DNA of 64,000 bases from Vibrio penaeicida (GTDB taxonomy: Bacteria; Pseudomonadota; Gammaproteobacteria; Enterobacterales; Vibrionaceae), in the NCBI RefSeq assembly GCF_002933855.1, contig NZ_BFAQ01000022.1, positions 1 through 64,000 of the forward strand. Direction: 5' to 3'. The notes under the pieces were generated by a model, which saw only the letters and a program-made list of their open reading frames with translations, was not told the DNA's origin and made no database searches. The position numbers were made by a program, and so were the translations under genes. Shown here in pieces: positions 25,911 through 35,388 of the stretch. How positions within the stretch are numbered: the first letter of the stretch is position 1; every line of letters starts with the position of its first letter.

Positions 25911-26477
25911 ATGGACAGGGAAGTGTTTGAAGTTGTTACGGAGCGACTGATATTAAGGGACTTTGAGACCCAAGATATTTCCTCGTACATCAAATTGACT
26001 CAAGACTCAAAATATCAGCGCTTTTATGATGAAGACGATTGTTCGATAGAGAAGGCTGAGCTTTTGGTTAACCTTTTTATTGAGCAAGCGGATGAATTAC
26101 CACGAAGTAAATATCAGCTCGCCATTGTTTTACGGCAAACGGGTGAAGTAATTGGCACGTGTGGCATTCGATTGGAAGCCGACCAACAAGCTTCTATGGG
26201 TTGCGGTGTTGCGCGTGAGTTTCAAGGAGCTGGGTATGCGCAAGAAGCGGCGGAAGCAATCGCTGAATTTGGGTTTGAAAAGCTGGCGGTTCATCGTTTG
26301 TATGCAGAAACGATCGGCGCGAACAAAGCCGCGATAGCAATGTGTCGCCAATTTGGGATGAGAAAGGAAGCTCAGCTTATTGAACACCGATACTTTAAAG
26401 AACGTTGGTGGGATACCGTTATCTACGCTATGTTACGTTCAGAATGGGAAAAGAGGAAAGGAAGCCAAGATGATTAA
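25911..26477 (+). CDS. GNAT acetyltransferase, RimJ/RimL type
   Basis: Acetyl-CoA-dependent N-acetyltransferase of 188 aa. The family N-terminal block VTERLILRDFETQD is present. The acetyl-CoA binding strand-loop is seen as GVAREFQGAGYAQEAAEAIAEFG near 100-122, and the C-terminal YAETIGANKAAIAMCRQFGMRKEA near 137-160. It could acetylate a ribosomal protein or small amine; the substrate is not predictable. The stop overlaps the next GNAT gene by eight bases. Confidence 0.88.
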   Translation: MDREVFEVVTERLILRDFETQDISSYIKLTQDSKYQRFYDEDDCSIEKAELLVNLFIEQADELPRSKYQLAIVLRQTGEVIGTCGIRLEADQQASMGCGVAREFQGAGYAQEAAEAIAEFGFEKLAVHRLYAETIGANKAAIAMCRQFGMRKEAQLIEHRYFKERWWDTVIYAMLRSEWEKRKGSQDD

Positions 26478-26943
26478 CCTACAGCCAATGAGCTCACAAC
26501 ATTTGAATCAGGTATCCGAGCTGCATGTCGCAGAAGAGCAGTTAAAGTTTGTTGGTACAATGGAAGAGATTTTGGTGAACGTAGATAACAAAGTACACCC
26601 GCATGTGATGGTGAATGAAAGCGATAAGGTGGTTGGGTTCTTTCTTGTCGATACGACCTACGGTGAGCAGTACGACTTTGCTGTTCGTGGAGCGCTAGGG
26701 CTAAGAGCTTTCTTTGTTGATGCACGTTACCAAGGAAGTGGCTATGGCAAACAAGCCGTGGCTGCGCTTCATTCCTATTTGCAGCAGTATTATGAGACGT
26801 TTGAATTCATTTATCTTACGGTAAATTGCAAAAACCCAAGTGCTTATCGTTGTTATGAGCTCAATGGCTTTAAAGACAACGGCGAGCTTTACCACGGCGG
26901 TCCTGCCGGTCCTCAATACATTATGAAAATGTCGCTCAAATAG
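26470..26943 (+). CDS. GNAT acetyltransferase
   Basis: Second, unrelated-looking GNAT protein of 157 aa. The acetyl-CoA site is seen in FFVDARYQGSGYGKQAVAAL near 80-99, and the C-terminal NPSAYRCYELNGFKDNGEL near 123-141. ATG 26470 is inside the end of the previous gene, preceded by GGAAG, so the pair is translationally coupled. An upstream in-frame ATG at 26380 would lie deep in the previous gene and is rejected. Confidence 0.87.
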   Translation: MINLQPMSSQHLNQVSELHVAEEQLKFVGTMEEILVNVDNKVHPHVMVNESDKVVGFFLVDTTYGEQYDFAVRGALGLRAFFVDARYQGSGYGKQAVAALHSYLQQYYETFEFIYLTVNCKNPSAYRCYELNGFKDNGELYHGGPAGPQYIMKMSLK

Positions 26944-27028
26944 CTGAAGAAATCATTTTACCCAGTGTTCTTGAGGTTCAATGTACTGAGAACTAAGCTT
27001 GATGTAATTCACTTTGAATAGGGTGGTT

Positions 27029-27895
27029 ATGTTCTCATTTATACGCGTATTTTGGGTAGTGTTGATTTCGTTACCGATCAGTACGATTGCTCTCGCATCC
27101 ACCGACCACAACACCTTTCGCGATATCGCCTATGGCGCGCACAAGAAGCAAAAGTTAGACGTATACTTTCCGCAATTCGCTAAAGACGCTCCGGTGATCT
27201 TTTTTGTCCACGGTGGCGCATGGAGAATTGGCGATAAGGGTGCTCGCTCGCAAGTGAAATCCAAAATAGAGAAGTGGGTAAAAGAAGGGTTTGTTCTTAT
27301 TTCGGTGAATTACAGAATGTTGCCGGAAACCCCACCATTGGCTCAGGCTCAAGATGTGAGAGACGCGTTAATATTTGCACAGAACAACGCTACAAAATGG
27401 GGTGGCAGTCGGCATAAGTTCATTCTTATGGGGCATTCAGCTGGTGGACATCTAATTTCTTTAGTTTCCGTCCAGCCAGAACTCATTACTCAACGAGGTG
27501 CGAAACCTTGGCTTGGTACAGTGTCACTTGATACTGCGGCGTATGACATTGTCACAATCATGTCTGCAGATAGAGTGAATCACTTTTACGAAAAAGCATT
27601 TGGTGAAGACCAAAAAACTTGGCAATTAGCTTCGCCGTTGCTGCAACTGCAATCTTCGATTCCTCCGTTTCTCGCCGTGTGTTCTTCAACGCGAAAACAA
27701 GATTCCTGCCAACAAACGGAGGTATTCGTAAAGAAGGTCAATCTTCTTGGAGGTTATGCAAAAGTGCTTCCTGTCGAGCTTTCTCACCGTAAGCTCAACG
27801 TGAAATTAGGCGACGACTCTCCTTATACTCAACAAGTCCATGCGTTTATTATGCAGTTACTCTCTTCACCTTTATCTTTAGATTCCCAAGAATGA
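27029..27895 (+). CDS. Secreted alpha/beta hydrolase (esterase/lipase-like)
   Basis: Hydrolase of 288 aa of the hormone-sensitive-lipase/BD-FAE type, with a signal peptide at 1-24 (ending STIALAS). The oxyanion motif HGGAW is at 61-65 and nucleophile Ser137 lies in GHSAGGH. A late His near the C-terminus (ELSHRKLN) may complete the triad. It presumably cleaves carboxyl esters in the periplasm. ATG 27029 has AGGGTGG just upstream; a TTG at 27014 is less likely. It ends 11 bases before the convergent sigma-factor gene. Confidence 0.85.
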   Translation: MFSFIRVFWVVLISLPISTIALASTDHNTFRDIAYGAHKKQKLDVYFPQFAKDAPVIFFVHGGAWRIGDKGARSQVKSKIEKWVKEGFVLISVNYRMLPETPPLAQAQDVRDALIFAQNNATKWGGSRHKFILMGHSAGGHLISLVSVQPELITQRGAKPWLGTVSLDTAAYDIVTIMSADRVNHFYEKAFGEDQKTWQLASPLLQLQSSIPPFLAVCSSTRKQDSCQQTEVFVKKVNLLGGYAKVLPVELSHRKLNVKLGDDSPYTQQVHAFIMQLLSSPLSLDSQE

Positions 27896-27906
27896 TCTTA
27901 GCCGAT

Positions 27907-28551
27907 TCATTGTTTGTTCCATTCGGTTAAAACGCGATGGGTAATAGCATCGCATCGGTCACCGGCAAATTCGTAGAGCGACATCGACTCTTGTTCCATA
28001 TGAATTCGAATTTGTGATTGCAATTGCATTCGCGCTCTCCGGTATCGCGTTTTAACTACCGTGACATCGAGCCCTAAAGAGTGCGCAGTTTCGTTAGATG
28101 ATAACCCCTGTACACAGCGTAAAATGAACACCGAACGGTAGTTAAGTGGTAGTTGGTCAATTTCATTTTCAAGGAGTTGAAGTATGTTCTGGTTCATCAC
28201 GGGCTCCGAAACAGATTGATGAAATTGCTCGGTTGGTATTTCTCGATCGCCATAATACTCAAGTCTTTGCTCTGATCTCAGGCGATTTAACGCGACATTT
28301 CGAGTGATGACGGAGAGCCAGCCCGCGTATCCCGTTGGACCACGAAACGAAGATAAACTCTGCAATGCACGCAGATGCGCTTCTTGAACAATGTCCATGG
28401 CGTCATCAGTATTGTTCGTGAATCCACGAGCGATACGAAACAGCAGTTGGTTATAGCGGCGGATGAGTACTTCTGCCGCTTGGTTGTTACGCGCGAGAGT
28501 GAGTTCAATGAGTGCCAGATCGGAGTAGGACGTGAGTGTATTATCTGTCAT
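27907..28551 (-). CDS. ECF-type RNA polymerase sigma factor
   Basis: Sigma-70 family regulator of 214 aa. Region 2 is visible as LLFRIARGFTNNTDDAMDIV...AGWLSVITRNVALNRLR, and region 4 as LPLNYRSVFILRCVQGLSSN...VKTRYRRARMQL. It resembles RpoE-like ECF factors. No anti-sigma factor gene is adjacent. Instead its start overlaps the end of a cytochrome c gene by 11 bases, with GAGGGG before the ATG. The upstream cytochrome and ferritin-like genes suggest a redox or oxidative signal, which is inference. Confidence 0.9.
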   Translation of the reverse strand: MTDNTLTSYSDLALIELTLARNNQAAEVLIRRYNQLLFRIARGFTNNTDDAMDIVQEAHLRALQSLSSFRGPTGYAGWLSVITRNVALNRLRSEQRLEYYGDREIPTEQFHQSVSEPVMNQNILQLLENEIDQLPLNYRSVFILRCVQGLSSNETAHSLGLDVTVVKTRYRRARMQLQSQIRIHMEQESMSLYEFAGDRCDAITHRVLTEWNKQ

Positions 28552-28933
28552 CGTGTAACCCCTCGCATTCTTCTGAGTGCTGATCCAGCGTTTTTAAATA
28601 GGCGATAATGGCGATTCGTTGTGTTTGGTTTTTTATGCCTACTACTGTCATTTTAGTCGCTGGAATCGCTTTTCTTGGATCTTCAAGGAAACGATTGAGT
28701 GTTTCTTCATTCCAAACCCAGTCCGACTCAATCATTGCTTTGCTGTACCGATAATTTTTTTGAGTGCCAACTTTTCTTCCAAATAAGAAGCAGTGCTTAG
28801 GTCCCGTTCGGTTATAAGATGGAGAATGGCACCCAACACAGCTTTGGTAAAGATGCTCTCCTTGAGCAACCGTGCTGGATTGTGAATAGGGTATAAAACC
28901 TAATCCAATAAAGAATAGATAAAGATGGTGCAT
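28541..28933 (-). CDS. Mitochondrial-type class I cytochrome c
   Basis: Periplasmic electron carrier of 130 aa. A signal peptide is followed by the haem site CVGCH near 32-36. The body resembles mitochondrial/c2-type cytochromes: GPKHCFLFGRKVGTQKNYRYSKAM, VWNEETLNRFLEDPRKAIPATKM with the axial Met, and RIAIIAYLKTL. One further Cys (KHC) is unusual. It is the gene before the sigma factor and could also accept electrons from the distant quinoprotein dehydrogenase, but nothing here shows that. Confidence 0.9.
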   Translation of the reverse strand: MHHLYLFFIGLGFIPYSQSSTVAQGEHLYQSCVGCHSPSYNRTGPKHCFLFGRKVGTQKNYRYSKAMIESDWVWNEETLNRFLEDPRKAIPATKMTVVGIKNQTQRIAIIAYLKTLDQHSEECEGLHDDR

Positions 28934-29021
28934 TTTTATTCCTCAATTGAGTTGAATGAGCAAAGCCATTAGTAAAAATCGCTTTGCTAACATTAGCTTT
29001 GTTGTCGACAACAATTGCGGG

Positions 29022-29630
29022 TTAGGAAAAAAAGGCGCCTGGCACTGGGTCTAACCCCAATGCGTTTCTTAAAATCGCCCAATGCATGGCTTCGTCAGCC
29101 AAAATGCTTGCAGCCGCTTTGGAAAAGTCGCGATTATCAAAAAGTGGAATAGCTCCGGCATAGGCACTCACGGCACCTCTTTCCAGTTGTGCAGCAAACA
29201 TAAGAACATCCGAAGGTTGTTTTAATTTCTCGACTGGAAATTGATATTGATTGAGGGGTTCAGATGGTGTTCCACCTAACTGCGTTACCACAGAGGCAAG
29301 CAATTCAATATGTTCTTTATGATGCCCTTGAAACTGAACGGCAACGTTTAATAGGTCTTTGTTTAGTAACTGACTTTCCGCACCAAGTTGATAAGCGGCA
29401 ACAGCTTCTTGCTCTGCCTCAATTGCAGTATTTAAAATGACGATGTCACCTTGTATTGCGTTATCTGAGAGTGCTTTTTTACCGTGATGATTGGCTTGGG
29501 CGGAATAGCAGCCACTCATCATGGTGAGTGCAGTTGCGGAAAGTGTTGCTGCGCCAAACCCTTTTAAAAACCCGCGGCGATTGAACATATCTTTATGGTA
29601 GATATTGTTGGTTTCTTTGATGCTCATGTG
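29022..29630 (-). CDS. Tat-exported ferritin-like protein
   Basis: Protein of 202 aa with a twin-arginine signal (NRRGFLKGFGAATLSATA) ending near a Cys (MSGC), so it may be a lipoprotein. The mature part is a four-helix ferritin-like domain with metal-ligand-like Glu/His residues: AIEAEQEAVAAYQLG, HHKEHIELLASV, QLERGAVSAYAG and DEAMHWAIL. Relatives are described as ferritin_2/DUF-type di-iron proteins of unknown role. ATG 29630 follows AAGGAGA; an upstream in-frame codon at 29684 is not needed. The gene is followed by the cytochrome c and sigma-factor genes. Confidence 0.85.
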   Translation of the reverse strand, partial: HMSIKETNNIYHKDMFNRRGFLKGFGAATLSATALTMMSGCYSAQANHHGKKALSDNAIQGDIVILNTAIEAEQEAVAAYQLGAESQLLNKDLLNVAVQFQGHHKEHIELLASVVTQLGGTPSEPLNQYQFPVEKLKQPSDVLMFAAQLERGAVSAYAGAIPLFDNRDFSKAAASILADEAMHWAILRNALGLDPVPGAFFS

Positions 29631-29733
29631 CTTTCTCCTTATAAAGCGCAGTAAATACACTGCGCATAATAGGTAAAGACGCACTCACCAAAGAAAAGGA
29701 ACAAATTTATTTTAAAAAGTGAAGATAAGCTGC

Positions 29734-31620
29734 TTACTGCTGCGGCTTGAGAGGAAGAAAATCGATTTCGCTGCCTTCCCCTGTGAGAATAGAGATCCGC
29801 TCTGGTTTTCCTTTCACATCTAGCTTTATTTCACCAATAGCTGTGGCGTTGACCAGTCTTCGAGACCCTTCGACATTTGGGCTGCGTTTTTGGACTTTCA
29901 AACGCTTTCGCTTGGTGAAAAAGTTCAGTGGAGAGCGAGGAGAATAAAGCAATCGATCCGCATGATCGCAGAAGCCAAGAAGAGGCTCTGGAAACTGAGC
30001 TTTGATGCCACTGCATGTAATTTGGTGGATGTTCGGGCTGCACTTTCGAAATCGTAGCTTGATGTCGTAGGCGAAAGAATAGTGAACATCTCCCGACAAG
30101 ATAACAAAATGGGTAGGCGTTTTTGTGTGAGTGAAAATACTGAGTAACGTGTTTGCACTGCCGGGGTGTGCCATCCAGTTTTCAGCATCGATCATTAAAG
30201 GCTGACCTATCATGGTCGCTGCTTTTTGTAGTGCTTCGATAAATTTCACGCCAAACATTGGCGCAGCAGAAACAACAACAACTTTGTCTTGATGCATTAA
30301 TTCTTGTTGAAACTCAATTAACGCTTCCCAGTCCATCAGCCCAGAAGGTTTGTTCATTTTCGATTCAGAGCGCCAGCGGCGAGTTCGGGTATCCAAAACC
30401 ACTACCTTAGGCGAGGTATGTATGGTGTAGTGCCATTTCTCGAATTGGTACAAATGCTGTATGAAAGCCTCTTGATTCTGTGTGTTTGGTGAATCAAAAA
30501 ATGCATTGGCTAATGCCAAAAATTCTGAGTTGAAATGAGTCGGCTCGTTCCCCCAACCCTGACAAAGCCAGTAACTCAATAAACCATTACCGATGATTCT
30601 TTTGGAAAAGGCATTGTTGTACGCTGCTTTTTCCCAACCGATGGTCAGGTTCCAGTCATCTGTAACATCGTGGTCGTCAAAGATCATATAGGTGGGTAAA
30701 TGTGCGAATAGCCTATGGGCAAATGGCAACCCTTCAATGAACTGGGCTATTTGGGTATTTTCCGTTTCCCATCGAGTTTTGAGCTTGCTGGCCAACGCTT
30801 CTGGTGCGCACGAATAAGCAACGTGCTTCCATAGTTGTGGTGACCATACCAGCAAGTACATAGCGAAGAATTCTGAAAAGCTGATCAAATGATTGCCGCA
30901 ATCCCGAGAACTGAAAACCGGAGAAGGCATTGAAGGCATAAAAGCAAATAACCCTCTTTTTTCTTCTTGGTAGCTCGGTAACAAGTCTTCGCGACCATAA
31001 AAGCAATCAGCATGAGCGTGTAAATCCACAGTCGATGTAATCTTGGCATCGTTGAACGTTTCATTAGGTAGCCCTAGCAAATCTATTACTTGCACTATGG
31101 CGCTCAGCATTGGACCCGCTACATGATCGGCGTAGATCTGATCGCCAGCCATTAACAGCATGTCTGGGCGCTCGTCCCAAGGTTGTTTGGCAATCTTGTC
31201 GTCCGCTGCGATCAGTGCGTCTTTTCCATTGTGGTGTGGATTTCGACATGAACCATGCAAAATGTAATTGGCGGTAGAAGGTATTTTTATCGAGAGTCTT
31301 TTTTCTTCTTCATAGAGTAAGTGAGGGCACAATTCGATGAAGTTACCTTTCTGGGAAATAAATTCGTATTCAAGGCATTGGTCTACAGGGAAATTGCCGT
31401 GAAAGTGAGCAAGGGTTACAAAGGCACGTGTACCAACTTGAATAGGCTGACACTGGTCTAAATCATGAGAAAAAAACGCTTTGTCTGAGCCTTGGTGATA
31501 AAGCTGAAAGTGACCAGATAGTGGCTCTGTGGTAACTACCCAAAAAACCAATTCACTAGATGTGGCTTTTCTGAGCATGGGGCCTGCAATCAGGAAAGGT
31601 AATGGTGAAGACTGATTCAT
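29734..31620 (-). CDS. PhoD-like metallophosphatase
   Basis: Metal-dependent phosphatase/phosphodiesterase of 628 aa with the PhoD-type motifs: HGSCRNPHHN near 120, LLMAGDQIYADH near 155-166, IFDDHDVTDDWN near 318-329 and ILSGDVHYSFAYD near 510. No signal peptide is visible (MNQSSPLPFLIAGPML), so it is probably cytoplasmic, unlike classical secreted PhoD. The substrate is unknown. It may be the first gene of the group running to the sigma factor, though a gap of about 100 bases separates it from the ferritin-like gene. Confidence 0.88.
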   Translation of the reverse strand: MNQSSPLPFLIAGPMLRKATSSELVFWVVTTEPLSGHFQLYHQGSDKAFFSHDLDQCQPIQVGTRAFVTLAHFHGNFPVDQCLEYEFISQKGNFIELCPHLLYEEEKRLSIKIPSTANYILHGSCRNPHHNGKDALIAADDKIAKQPWDERPDMLLMAGDQIYADHVAGPMLSAIVQVIDLLGLPNETFNDAKITSTVDLHAHADCFYGREDLLPSYQEEKRGLFAFMPSMPSPVFSSRDCGNHLISFSEFFAMYLLVWSPQLWKHVAYSCAPEALASKLKTRWETENTQIAQFIEGLPFAHRLFAHLPTYMIFDDHDVTDDWNLTIGWEKAAYNNAFSKRIIGNGLLSYWLCQGWGNEPTHFNSEFLALANAFFDSPNTQNQEAFIQHLYQFEKWHYTIHTSPKVVVLDTRTRRWRSESKMNKPSGLMDWEALIEFQQELMHQDKVVVVSAAPMFGVKFIEALQKAATMIGQPLMIDAENWMAHPGSANTLLSIFTHTKTPTHFVILSGDVHYSFAYDIKLRFRKCSPNIHQITCSGIKAQFPEPLLGFCDHADRLLYSPRSPLNFFTKRKRLKVQKRSPNVEGSRRLVNATAIGEIKLDVKGKPERISILTGEGSEIDFLPLKPQQ

Positions 31621-31669
31621 AAACTCTCTATCGAATAACGCTTACAATTGCTTTGCTGCCCAAAGGGTT

Positions 31670-31738
31670 CGACTAGGCGTCCCCGCTCTATACCTTTTAC
31701 TCTTTGTTGCAAGGTATTTGCTTAGAATGACTAGGCGT
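31670..31738. repeat. Direct repeat before the phosphatase gene
   Basis: GACTAGGCGTC occurs at 31670-31680 and again at 31728-31738, 58 bases apart, in the 270-base gap upstream of the PhoD-like gene. This could be a pair of operators or a chance duplication. Confidence 0.4.
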
Positions 31739-31890
31739 CACACCTTGCGCCGCGATTAAAAGGCATAGAACTCGAACAAAATTTAACCGCGGAAGATCAA
31801 CAGATCCTAATTATTGAGTTTATCTGGAACGTGACGTCAGAGCACGGGTAATATCAGCAAATCTCACATTTAGATAGCGATTGATTATCA

Positions 31891-33336
31891 TTAGTGCGCC
31901 GTAGGCATATGAGACTTCACAAAATTGCTCAACTTGATTTTGAATGACTCAGGAATAGGGATAATACCTAATAGCAAGAACCCAATGGTTGCAAACACCG
32001 AAACGATAATGCCTAACACTATGCTCGGAACAAAAGTGATGGATGCATTAAGCCATTGATGTAGTTGCCATGCGGTGAGCGCTAACAAGATACTTTTGAT
32101 CCAGTTGGCGTGTCGATAAGGTAGGCGCTCTTTCTGTTGGCTGACGTAGTAGAGCATGACTAAGCGGATAAAATAAGCCCCTCCAAGAACAGTAATAACC
32201 GCGATGACGCCAAATTGTGGAACAAACCAAAAGTAGCCAATTACAGCAAATACCGCGCAGGCACACTGGATCCACATTTGTGCTTGGCTAGAATCCCCGC
32301 TAAAGCAGCCTAAGTTCAAGTATTCTCCAGCAGTTTTAATCATGTTCACTACAATTAAGCCCACTACAAGCGTGGCCGACATATGATAATCAGGTGGTAA
32401 CGCTAGGGTGATAAAACCAGGTACGGTTAGTATCATGATCATCCCCAAATAAATGCCTAAGTTAGTGCCAAGCATCGCATTATCAGCACATATTTGTTTG
32501 CCATTATGTTGCTGTAGCAATGCGATTCGATTCGGAAACCACCATAAAGCGTAGGGTTCGAGAGCGAGCCCTAAAATTAACGCAAACTTCACCGCAATGG
32601 CATACACTGCGAGTTCTTCAACACCAATAAAACTTGCAAGTAGCCAACGATCTAATCCTGTAATCATATAGATAGACAAGAATCCACCTAACGTCGGCAA
32701 GGCGAATTTCAATAGCATTTTTGAGTATTTCAACTGACCAAAGGCCCCCATTTCTTGTTTTTGATACCTGAGCAAACACATCATCAATAGCAAGCTCGAT
32801 ACCATGCAAGAAATTAAGACAGCGTCAATGCCATAGCCCGCTTCAAGCAAGATGAACGTCATCAACGCTTGCCCTAGCGCTTTCAATACGTTTAATACAC
32901 AAAATCGCTTTGCGAGATCGTTCATTCGTAAAAGAGTCATTGGAATGGTAATCAATCCATCCAACAATATAGGAACAGCAAGCATTAGGATTTGATAGCT
33001 TTCGAATGTCGCGGGCAAAGCGCGAGTCAGTAAAGGGAGCGTGATGAAGATAATAAACGCTCCAATGCCACTAAAAAGAGCACTGAGAGTAAAACAGTTC
33101 GAAATGAGCGCGCGTTTGTGTTCACCTTCTGCGGTCCCGACATACCGATACATTGCGTTTATGATGCCGAAGCTGAACATAATGGTTCCGACATCGGCTA
33201 ACAGAAGCAGTATCTCTAGAGAGCCATATTCCGCGACGGAGAGCTTTCTTGTGAGATATGGGATCATCATAAGAGAAACGCCTTTCATCATAATGATGCC
33301 AATGGCGTAATATGCCGACTGTGCCAGTGCTTTCAT
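31891..33336 (-). CDS. Polysaccharide flippase (Wzx/MOP family)
   Basis: Inner membrane exporter of 481 aa with about 12-14 helices, starting SAYYAIGIIMMKGVSLMMIPYLTRKLSVAEYGSL-like as in oligosaccharide flippases (the ARxL-EYG pattern is typical). It would flip lipid-linked sugars. No other exopolysaccharide genes accompany it apart from a divergent glycosyltransferase, so it is an orphan or part of a very small locus. Confidence 0.88.
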   Translation of the reverse strand: MKALAQSAYYAIGIIMMKGVSLMMIPYLTRKLSVAEYGSLEILLLLADVGTIMFSFGIINAMYRYVGTAEGEHKRALISNCFTLSALFSGIGAFIIFITLPLLTRALPATFESYQILMLAVPILLDGLITIPMTLLRMNDLAKRFCVLNVLKALGQALMTFILLEAGYGIDAVLISCMVSSLLLMMCLLRYQKQEMGAFGQLKYSKMLLKFALPTLGGFLSIYMITGLDRWLLASFIGVEELAVYAIAVKFALILGLALEPYALWWFPNRIALLQQHNGKQICADNAMLGTNLGIYLGMIMILTVPGFITLALPPDYHMSATLVVGLIVVNMIKTAGEYLNLGCFSGDSSQAQMWIQCACAVFAVIGYFWFVPQFGVIAVITVLGGAYFIRLVMLYYVSQQKERLPYRHANWIKSILLALTAWQLHQWLNASITFVPSIVLGIIVSVFATIGFLLLGIIPIPESFKIKLSNFVKSHMPTAH

Positions 33337-33693
33337 ATTTTTCTGCCTTTTGTTCTGATTTAAGGCGATGAGATTTTCAACTTAGATCTAACTGCCAATC
33401 AATCGAATCTCGTAGGGCGACACCTTAGGATGCAGTTCTATATCTAGGCAGAAAACATGCCAAATCTTAACTGTTTGAAAAATAGGTATTAAAAATCTAC
33501 TGGGAATCAAATAGTGTGGCTGGTGGGGAAAATTAGCTGACTTAGTCATATTGGTTTTCATATTGAGAAGTCATAAGAAAGCTCTTTATTAAAATGTATG
33601 GTGGTTAAGCTAATATGTTGATTTTCAGTGTAATTAAAATTGGCGTATATCTTGCTCTTTCTGTTGAAAGACACATTGAGTGAGATTTTGATT
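33337..33693. other. Gap between divergent flippase and glycosyltransferase genes
   Basis: AT-rich sequence that should hold two divergent promoters. I saw no clear operator, repeat or small gene. Confidence 0.4.
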
Positions 33694-34839
33694 ATGAAGA
33701 AAGTCGCTTTTATTACTCCTACTTACCCAGTACTGAGTGAAACGTTCATCCAAACCGAAGTGGATTCTATTCAAGCATGTGGCCATCAAGTCTGCGTGTT
33801 TACTTTCGAAAAAGAACGCTCGGACAAGGTGTTTGATTATGATGTTGTGACCATAGGCAAAGATGTCCCGAAAAGGATGTTGAGATACGCTTCGTTGGTC
33901 GGGGGAATAAAGGCGCTACAATTTGTCATGACCCAAAATGGTATGCCTAAAAAATCACTCTATTATTATGGTGCTAAATTGGCTCTGCAGCTGGCAGAAA
34001 AGGGTGTCGACCACGTTCATGCGCATTTCTGTCAGCATACCACTGCGCATGCCATTGTCGCGGCCAAAATATTGAACATCGGTTGTTCTTTTGTTGGACA
34101 TGGACATGATGTATATGAGTTCCCGCTCGATATTGACAGAAAGATAGAAGCCAGTGATTTTGTGGTTGCCGTTTGCAAAGACATGCAGCGTGATTTCGAC
34201 AATATGGCGACGGGAAACATAAAACTGCTGCACTGTGGAGTAAAGACAGAGCGATTTGTGATGCAAGAAAAGTCTCCCACAGAGCAAGTTCGATTGGTGT
34301 TTTTGGGTAGGTTAGTAGTAACGAAAGGTATCCATTACTTAATTGAGGCTCTTCTTCCTTTGATCCATCACTACAATATCAGCTTAGATATTATTGGAGG
34401 TGGGGAAATGAGAGGAGAGCTGGAAGCTCAAGTCAATCGCCTTGGACTTAATGATTACGTTCGCTTTTTAGGACCTCAACCCCATCATTGGGTGAAAGAT
34501 AACTTAGCTGATTATGATTGTTTGGTCGCGCCATTTTGTTTTTCTGATACGGGGTGTGTCGATACCGGACCGTTGGTTTTGAAAGAGGCAATGGCGGTGG
34601 GGACGCCTGTGATTTGTTCAGACATTATGGGGTGCAAAGAAATAGTTACTCCAGAGACGGGATACTTGGTTCCGGAAAAAAATGTGGCTGAGCTATCACA
34701 GAAAATCTCGGAGTTTGCTCAACTTTCGTTTGAAGAGAGAGCCCAAATGGGGCGTGCCGCAAGAGATAGGGTACTAAAACATTTCAATGCAATCGATCAG
34801 GCAAAACAGCTTTCGAACTGGATAGAAAACTTAGCTTAA
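33694..34839 (+). CDS. Glycosyltransferase family 4
   Basis: GT-B fold enzyme of 381 aa. The N-terminal half begins KKVAFITPTYPVLSETFIQTE and has HAHFCQHTTAHAI near 110. The nucleotide-sugar half has RLVVTKGIHYLIEAL near 209-223 and the EX7E-type motif EAMAVGTPVICSD with GCKEIV near 300-320. It transfers a sugar from a nucleotide donor to an unknown acceptor, probably in surface glycan synthesis with the divergent flippase. ATG 33694 is chosen because the conserved first strand begins there. Confidence 0.9.
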   Translation: MKKVAFITPTYPVLSETFIQTEVDSIQACGHQVCVFTFEKERSDKVFDYDVVTIGKDVPKRMLRYASLVGGIKALQFVMTQNGMPKKSLYYYGAKLALQLAEKGVDHVHAHFCQHTTAHAIVAAKILNIGCSFVGHGHDVYEFPLDIDRKIEASDFVVAVCKDMQRDFDNMATGNIKLLHCGVKTERFVMQEKSPTEQVRLVFLGRLVVTKGIHYLIEALLPLIHHYNISLDIIGGGEMRGELEAQVNRLGLNDYVRFLGPQPHHWVKDNLADYDCLVAPFCFSDTGCVDTGPLVLKEAMAVGTPVICSDIMGCKEIVTPETGYLVPEKNVAELSQKISEFAQLSFEERAQMGRAARDRVLKHFNAIDQAKQLSNWIENLA

Positions 34840-34958
34840 ACCTGCGTTAGAAACCTTTACCTACCCATGACGTTGCTATGACAAAGGTTGCACCTTCATT
34901 TTATAAAACAAACCTGCTGTACGGGGAATTTGGAATTTAAAATGAAAGGATAAACGTT

Positions 34959-35348
34959 ATGAAAATACGCAACATAATTGTGCCTTTGGCACTTCTGGTT
35001 TCAACTCAATTATGGGCAGGCATTTTTGGCGACAGCGTAAGCACTAAGTTTGAAAACTACCAAGAAATGGAAGCCTCCGGTATTATCGAGCAAGGCTGGC
35101 TTCCGGCTTTTCTACCTAAATCTGCCATTAATATCCAAGAAAAACACGATTTGGACACGAATGTTGTTATGGCAACGTTCGAATATGACCCACAAGATAC
35201 AGGATCAGTACAGGAAAGCTGCGATTTGATGTCGGAGTCAGAGCAAGGCTCACGTTATGCCTGTTCACATGGAGACAGCGATGCATTCATCGAACTTCGT
35301 AAAGACGGTACAGGTACGTTTTCAAGCCAGCCTAAAGTCATTGAATAA
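34959..35348 (+). CDS. Small secreted protein of unknown function
   Basis: Not recognised. The 129-aa product has a clear signal peptide (MKIRNIIVPLALLVSTQLWA). The mature part contains WLPAFLPKSAINIQEKHD and a Cys pair (SCDLMSE and YACSHGD) that may form a disulfide. AAAGGATAAACGTT before the ATG gives a fair ribosome-binding site. The gene stands alone between the glycosyltransferase and the convergent P450-FadL operon. Confidence 0.7.
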   Translation: MKIRNIIVPLALLVSTQLWAGIFGDSVSTKFENYQEMEASGIIEQGWLPAFLPKSAINIQEKHDLDTNVVMATFEYDPQDTGSVQESCDLMSESEQGSRYACSHGDSDAFIELRKDGTGTFSSQPKVIE

Positions 35349-35357
35349 TTTGATTTC

Positions 35358-35388
35358 AAAAAAATCCCCAGCTTAGTGCTGGGGATTT
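35358..35388 (-). terminator. Terminator of the P450-FadL operon (minus strand)
   Basis: The stem AAATCCCCAGC/GCTGGGGATTT (35362-35372 with 35378-35388) has a TTAGT loop. Read on the minus strand it ends in seven T, so it fits the operon ending at 35646. On the plus strand the T-run is short, but it could also help end the small secreted gene. Confidence 0.8.

Noticed and set aside
31870..31900. Partial Fur-like sequence GATTATCATTA at the end of the flippase gene
   Set aside because: Only one half matches and it lies downstream of a gene, not in a promoter.
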